DNA of 10,571 bases from NCBI GenBank assembly GCA_937141995.1, contig CAKZQX010000720.1, forward strand, positions 1 to 10,571. Reading direction: 5' to 3'. The DNA comes from an uncultured Chloroflexaceae bacterium. GTDB lineage: Bacteria; Chloroflexota; Chloroflexia; Chloroflexales; Chloroflexaceae. Positions 7,170 to 10,571 of this stretch are shown here, one piece after another. Each line of letters opens with the position of its first letter. Positions within the stretch are counted from its first letter, which is position 1. Made by a program: the position numbers and the translations under genes. A model generated the notes under the pieces. That model made no database searches. It worked only from the letters and a program-made list of their open reading frames with translations, and had not been told where the DNA came from.

Positions 7170-8543
7170 TCACGTTTGTATATCTACATCGGGTTCGGTT
7201 ACGTCGGCCTGCTGCTGTTCGGACTCTAGCAGGGTATCAGGCATGGCCGACTCATCCTGCCCGTGCAACTCCTGGCGGCGGCGATCCTCCGGCAGCAGTC
7301 CCTCCGGGCGGAACACCGTCATCAGGATCAGCAGCATCCCGAAGAGCATCCGCTGGTACTGCGTCGGATCCAGCCAGGAGGGCACATCCAGTACGCTCAG
7401 TTCACGCGCCACGCGGGGGAGCAACTGCAAGTTGAGCAGCGTTACCAGCGTGGCCCCCAGGACAGCCCCCGGAATACTGCCCATCCCGCCCAGAATGACC
7501 ATTGCCAGGATGTTGATCGAGCGGATGAGGTCAAAGGTGGGCGGGTTAATAAACAACTGCTTGGACGCAAAAATCACGCCCATTGTCCCGGCAAATGATG
7601 CGCCGACGGCAAACGCCAGCAACTTCATGCGCACCAGCGGCACGCCCATCGCAATCGCGGCGGTTTCATCCTCGCGGATCGAAGCCCAGGCCCGCCCGAT
7701 GCGCGAGTTGTTCAGCCGGTAGACCACCACAATCATCACCACCACCACCACCAGCACCAGAAAATAGAAGTAGAGTTGGTAGAGCTGGCTGCGGTCCAGC
7801 GGCACCCCAAGTGCCTGCACCCAGGGCTCAAAAAAGAGCGGCGGTCGGCCAATCGACTTGATACCCTGCGCGCCGTTGGTAATATTAACCGGACGGTCCA
7901 GGTTGGTCGCCAGCACGCGAATCACCTCGCCAAAGCCCAGCGTCACAATTGCCAGGTAGTCCCCCCGCAGCCGCAAGACCGGCAGTCCCAGCAGCACCCC
8001 GGTGAATCCGCCGACAATTAATCCCAGGAAGAGAAAAATAAAGAACCACTCCGGCGCCAGCGGAAAAGAATCCGCCAGCCGGGGGATGATATTCGCAGCC
8101 TGATCCGTACTAAAAATCGCCCAGAGATATGCACCAACCGCATAAAATGCCACATACCCCAGATCCAGCAGACCGGCCATGCCCACAACAATATTTAACC
8201 CCAGCGCCAGCACCACAAACATACCGACCTGCGTCGCCACATCCATATAAAAAGGATTGAGCGTGCCAAAGTAAGGCATTGCTATGCCCAGCAGGGCAAT
8301 TGCCATCACCAGCTTGTAGCCGGCCGCCAGCGGCACCTTGTACAGCGTCAGCATAACGCCCAGGAACAGAACAAACAGGATATCGGTGCGCAGGCTGGTT
8401 GCCGGATCAATCAGCAGCAACGTGGTGACAATCAGGGCATAGGCCGTAACCAGCAGGTAAGGTATCATCCCACGCCCGGCCTCCGCCCGAAGCATATTCA
8501 GGAAACCTTCCGGGTTGCTCGGCTGTGTATCTGTTCTTGCCAT
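7170..8543 (-). CDS. livM: branched-chain amino acid ABC transporter permease LivM
   Basis: LivM is one half of the transmembrane channel. The 457-residue protein has about ten hydrophobic segments, including those near 28-45, 54-70, 77-90, 104-121, 166-190, 254-276, 306-325 and 399-411. Family landmarks are LGLNIVVGMAGLLDLGYVAF (114-133), RLRGDYLAIVTLGFGEVIR (191-209), the ATPase-contacting loop SRIGRAWASIREDETAAIAM (280-299) and ILGGMGSIPGAVLG (350-363). Its N-terminal soluble and membrane region is longer than a minimal LivM. After FRPEGLLPEDRRR (411-423) comes a hydrophilic Glu/Gln/Asp-rich tail of about 34 residues. The ATG at 8543 has AAGGTG upstream and lies 5 bases after the livH stop, so the two are co-translated. 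Confidence 0.93.
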   Translation of the reverse strand: MARTDTQPSNPEGFLNMLRAEAGRGMIPYLLVTAYALIVTTLLLIDPATSLRTDILFVLFLGVMLTLYKVPLAAGYKLVMAIALLGIAMPYFGTLNPFYMDVATQVGMFVVLALGLNIVVGMAGLLDLGYVAFYAVGAYLWAIFSTDQAANIIPRLADSFPLAPEWFFIFLFLGLIVGGFTGVLLGLPVLRLRGDYLAIVTLGFGEVIRVLATNLDRPVNITNGAQGIKSIGRPPLFFEPWVQALGVPLDRSQLYQLYFYFLVLVVVVVMIVVVYRLNNSRIGRAWASIREDETAAIAMGVPLVRMKLLAFAVGASFAGTMGVIFASKQLFINPPTFDLIRSINILAMVILGGMGSIPGAVLGATLVTLLNLQLLPRVARELSVLDVPSWLDPTQYQRMLFGMLLILMTVFRPEGLLPEDRRRQELHGQDESAMPDTLLESEQQQADVTEPDVDIQT

Positions 8544-8548
8544 AGCGC

Positions 8549-9727
8549 TTACACCTTCTGCGTTGTTGCTTCGCCTAGAAGACCGGATGGGCGGAAGATT
8601 AAGATAAAGATCAAAATGCTAAACGCGGCAATATCGGCATAGTTTGCCCCGGCGAACGCACCCTCGGTGAAGAGCGAGAGATAGGACGCAACAAAGGCCT
8701 CCAGGAAACCCAGAACAATCCCGCCAACCATGGCACCGGTAATATTGCCAATCCCACCCAGCACGGCGGCGGTAAAGGCTTTCAGACCCGGCAGGAAGCC
8801 GATGTAGGGATTAATCGTGCCGAAACGGATGCCAAACAGCACCCCCGCCGCGCCGCCCAGCGCGCCGCCGATAAGAAAGGTTAGCGCGATAATCCGGTTG
8901 ACATTGATCCCCATCAGACTGGCGGTGGGGCGATCCTGCGCAACCGCCCGGATCGCCTTGCCCAGTTTTGTCACGTTCACCAGGTAGTTCAGCCCGATAA
9001 GCATAATTGTCGCCGAGACAATAAAGATTAGCGCGCGACTGTCGATGCTCACAACCGCCAGGCGCTCACCAACAATCGGTATCTCGGCAATTTGTAGTGG
9101 ATCTCCAAAATCCGGTGTTTGCACACGCACATTAAAGCCCAGTCCGGTTGCCAGCGCAATCATGCGCATAAAATCTTGCAGAAAGAGCGAGGCTCCGATG
9201 GCCGAGATCAACGCAACCAGCCGCGGCGCGCCGCGTACCGGTCGATAGGCCAGTCGTTCGGTCGCCATTGCCAGCAGTCCACTCACGGCCATGCCCAGCA
9301 GCACCGCAAACAGCACAAACAGTAGCGGTGGAAACCCCTCCAGCCAACCCAGGCTTGCCAACCCGACTGCAAAGCCCGCCACCACAAACGCGCCCACCAT
9401 AAAAATCTCACCGTGGGCAAAATTAATAAACTCCAGCACCCCGTAGACCATCGTGTAGCCCAGCGCAATTGTGGCAAACAAAAACCCGCGCACCAGCCCA
9501 TCTACAATCACCTGGGGCAGAATAATCAGCGTGGACTGCAGCAGATCAATATCTTCGCGGCTACCACGCAGCAGCAGCGCCACCAGGACAACAAACAGAC
9601 TCAGGGAAACGGTACAGATCAGAATATAAATCAATATCTGCAGTAGCGGACCAAAAACCTCTTTCAGAATCATCCCCACTGACCGCTGCACCTTGATTTT
9701 CTTATCGGCATCGACTCCAACAGCCAT
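8549..9727 (-). CDS. livH: branched-chain amino acid ABC transporter permease LivH
   Basis: LivH is the other channel-forming subunit. The conserved core begins near residue 66 (TLIILPQVIVDGLVRGFLFA) and contains YGVLEFINFAHGEIFMVGAF (95-114), RLAYRPVRGAPRL (158-170), the ATPase-contacting loop LGKAIRAVAQDRPTASLMGI (255-274), and LKAFTAAVLGGIGNITGAMVGG (316-336 region). It ends in FRPSGLLGE. At 392 residues it is longer than the usual 290-310. The excess is an N-terminal extension of about 65-75 residues with a charged start and an additional strongly hydrophobic segment at about 28-53. The ATG at 9727 has AGG 8 bases upstream and AAGGAAG further up. It is the first permease gene after the binding-protein gene, from which about 440 bp of repeat-rich spacer separates it. 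Confidence 0.93.
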   Translation of the reverse strand: MAVGVDADKKIKVQRSVGMILKEVFGPLLQILIYILICTVSLSLFVVLVALLLRGSREDIDLLQSTLIILPQVIVDGLVRGFLFATIALGYTMVYGVLEFINFAHGEIFMVGAFVVAGFAVGLASLGWLEGFPPLLFVLFAVLLGMAVSGLLAMATERLAYRPVRGAPRLVALISAIGASLFLQDFMRMIALATGLGFNVRVQTPDFGDPLQIAEIPIVGERLAVVSIDSRALIFIVSATIMLIGLNYLVNVTKLGKAIRAVAQDRPTASLMGINVNRIIALTFLIGGALGGAAGVLFGIRFGTINPYIGFLPGLKAFTAAVLGGIGNITGAMVGGIVLGFLEAFVASYLSLFTEGAFAGANYADIAAFSILIFILIFRPSGLLGEATTQKV

Positions 9728-9846
9728 GGTATCGCCTGTTCTTCCTTTATTTCTATTTCATAGGACATACATAGTCGGCGCTCAAACCAGGTGTTTGCGT
9801 GCATACGTGGCCCAGAGCTTTGCCGCTATCGGTGCCTGGCATTTTA

Positions 9847-10100
9847 TGAAGTTTGAACAATCAACCCGGACATCAAACTAATCTGGAGTCCCGGCGTATG
9901 AACATTGAAAAAACAGTCCGGATATGGAGTATGGCCGGATGGCTCCACCACCGCACGGTCCGAACGTGTGGAGTCCCGGCTGAAGCCGGTGAGCGGCCGT
10001 CAATCGGCTGAAGCCGGGACTCCAGTGACCATGCCATAGTCTGGAACAAGCCTGCGGCCGCCCCCTATATTCGAACTATGTGCTCAAACTTCAAACTTCA
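9847..10100. repeat. spacer segment bounded by an 11-bp inverted repeat
   Basis: TGAAGTTTGAA at 9847-9857 is the exact reverse complement of TTCAAACTTCA at 10090-10100, enclosing 254 bp of the livK-livH gap. The enclosed DNA includes the second GGAGTCCCGGCT-type inverted repeat. The segment might be an inserted repeat unit, but no clear target duplication is seen; TGCC(T/G)GGCA occurs just outside both ends (9833-9841 and 10109-10117). The remainder of the gap, 9728-9846, shows nothing I recognise beyond the livH ribosome-binding region. Confidence 0.4.
9970..10024. repeat. dispersed inverted repeat, copy 2 (GGAGTCCCGGCT type)
   Basis: The arms GGAGTCCCGGCTGAAGCCGG (9970-9989, with the last base shared loosely) and CGGCTGAAGCCGGGACTCC (10005-10023) form an imperfect inverted repeat over a short spacer. 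A solo half-copy, GGAGTCCCGGC, lies at 9885-9895. AGTCCGGATATGG occurs at 9915-9927, matching the lead-in of the copy near 2197. The same family therefore occurs twice within 8 kb, in two unrelated spacers. Confidence 0.7.
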
Positions 10101-10124
10101 GGCTACGATGCCGGGCACCGCAAG

Positions 10125-10159
10125 GCATCTATGCGCCGTAAGATCCGGCGCATAGATGC
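10125..10159 (-). terminator. perfect 14-bp hairpin just downstream of livK
   Basis: GCATCTATGCGCCG (10125-10138) and its exact complement (10146-10159) flank a 7-base loop. On the minus strand the stem starts 7 bases after the binding-protein stop codon. No T-run follows. It could be a partial terminator or a 3'-end stabilising hairpin that keeps binding-protein mRNA more abundant than the downstream permease mRNA, a common arrangement in ABC importer operons. The structure is seen; the role is inferred. Confidence 0.6.
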
Positions 10160-10166
10160 AATCCTC

Positions 10167-10571
10167 CTAAGAGCCGCCTTCTTCAGTTGCCTCTTCTTCC
10201 ATCATCTCCTCTTCGGGCGTCGCTTCTTCTTCCATCATCTCCTCTTCCGACGCCCCTTCCTCCTCCATCATTTCCTCTTCAGTTCCCTCTTCGGTCATTT
10301 CAGTCCCTTCTTCACCGCTTTCTTCCTCGGGCGGTGGGGAACTTTCGATCCGTGAAGCGACTTCGTTGGCATTCCAGTCATCCACATTGACCTGCAGCAC
10401 ATAGTAGGTCGCCGGGTCCGGGTCGCCATCCTCATCAAAGGTGTAGGTTCCGGTAATGCCCTCGTAGGACGCCAGATCGCGCAACGCCTCAACCACTTGC
10501 TCACGGCTGGGCTTGCCGCCGGCCGTCTCGGCGGCGTTGGCAATCGCCTCCACGCAGATACCGACCACATC
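10167..10571 (-). CDS. livK: branched-chain amino acid ABC transporter substrate-binding protein, C-terminal part
   Basis: The frame is open to the window edge (Asp from the last three bases), so the start and most of the ligand-binding domain are missing; the GTG near 10568 is internal. The visible part of 134 residues begins VVGICVEAIANAAETAGGKP, then SREQVVEALRDLASYEGITG and TYTFDEDGDPDP-YYVLQV. This matches the end of the periplasmic-binding type-1 domain of Liv-type receptors, in which residues like F-x-G-(I/V)-x-G-x-(Y/V)-x-F-D-x-x-G-D are conserved. After SRIESSPPP the protein continues in a roughly 50-residue acidic tail of Glu, Met, Thr and Gly. Gene order (receptor, H, M, G, F) supports the livK call, but ligand specificity cannot be judged from this fragment. 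Confidence 0.85.
   Translation of the reverse strand, partial: DVVGICVEAIANAAETAGGKPSREQVVEALRDLASYEGITGTYTFDEDGDPDPATYYVLQVNVDDWNANEVASRIESSPPPEEESGEEGTEMTEEGTEEEMMEEEGASEEEMMEEEATPEEEMMEEEATEEGGS
10182..10280 (-). repeat. three 33-bp tandem repeats coding an EEEMMEEE tail
   Basis: Three consecutive 11-residue units, EEEMMEEEGAS (10248-10280), EEEMMEEEATP (10215-10247) and EEEMMEEEATE (10182-10214), are encoded in frame at the end of the binding-protein gene, followed by EGGS and the stop. The DNA units are similar enough to suggest slippage-type duplication. The tail is strongly acidic and lies outside the conserved ligand-binding fold. Confidence 0.85.

Overview
The window looks like chromosomal DNA of a Chloroflexota bacterium, possibly a filamentous relative of Chloroflexus, Oscillochloris or Roseiflexus. 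That is an inference from gene content: a DUF3090 / SCO1664-family pair, a Uma2 (DUF820) nuclease-like gene, a MurF-alanine racemase fusion, moderately high GC, and intergenic spacers full of short palindromic and heptameric repeats. No rRNA, tRNA, CRISPR array, transposase or phage gene is visible.

Layout. Positions 1-1264 (+) hold the C-terminal part of a DUF3090 protein and a complete SCO1664-family kinase-like protein. Positions 1290-2075 (-) hold a Uma2-family protein with a C-terminal coiled coil, convergent with the previous gene. Positions 2076-2613 are a non-coding spacer with a dispersed GGAGTCCCGGCTT-type inverted repeat and a tandem duplication of about 132 bp; a likely -10 element sits at its right edge. 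Positions 2614-5163 (+) encode an 849-residue MurF/alanine racemase fusion. Its racemase half has all its key residues, while its MurF half departs from consensus at several catalytic positions. A hairpin-forming AAAGAAC repeat separates it from the convergent operon that follows.

Positions 5258-10571 (-) are a branched-chain amino-acid-type ABC transporter operon, transcribed right to left: substrate-binding protein (livK-like, N-terminus off the window), livH, livM, livG, livF. The binding protein would capture the ligand outside the membrane, LivH and LivM form the channel, and LivG and LivF hydrolyse ATP. LivH, LivM and LivG are tightly packed. The livK-livH gap (about 440 bp) and the livG-livF gap (about 330 bp) are full of repeats and hairpins.

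The most unusual material is non-coding. A 230-bp nested palindrome (6050-6279) has a perfect 22-bp central hairpin. It is flanked by a 12-bp direct repeat and appears to sit inside a degenerate heptamer tandem array between livG and livF. Also notable are a Glu/Met-rich C-terminal tail on the binding protein, built from 33-bp tandem repeats, and a Gln in place of the normally carbamoylated Lys in the MurF half. I see no convincing new multi-gene system; the novelty here is in the repeats and protein variants.
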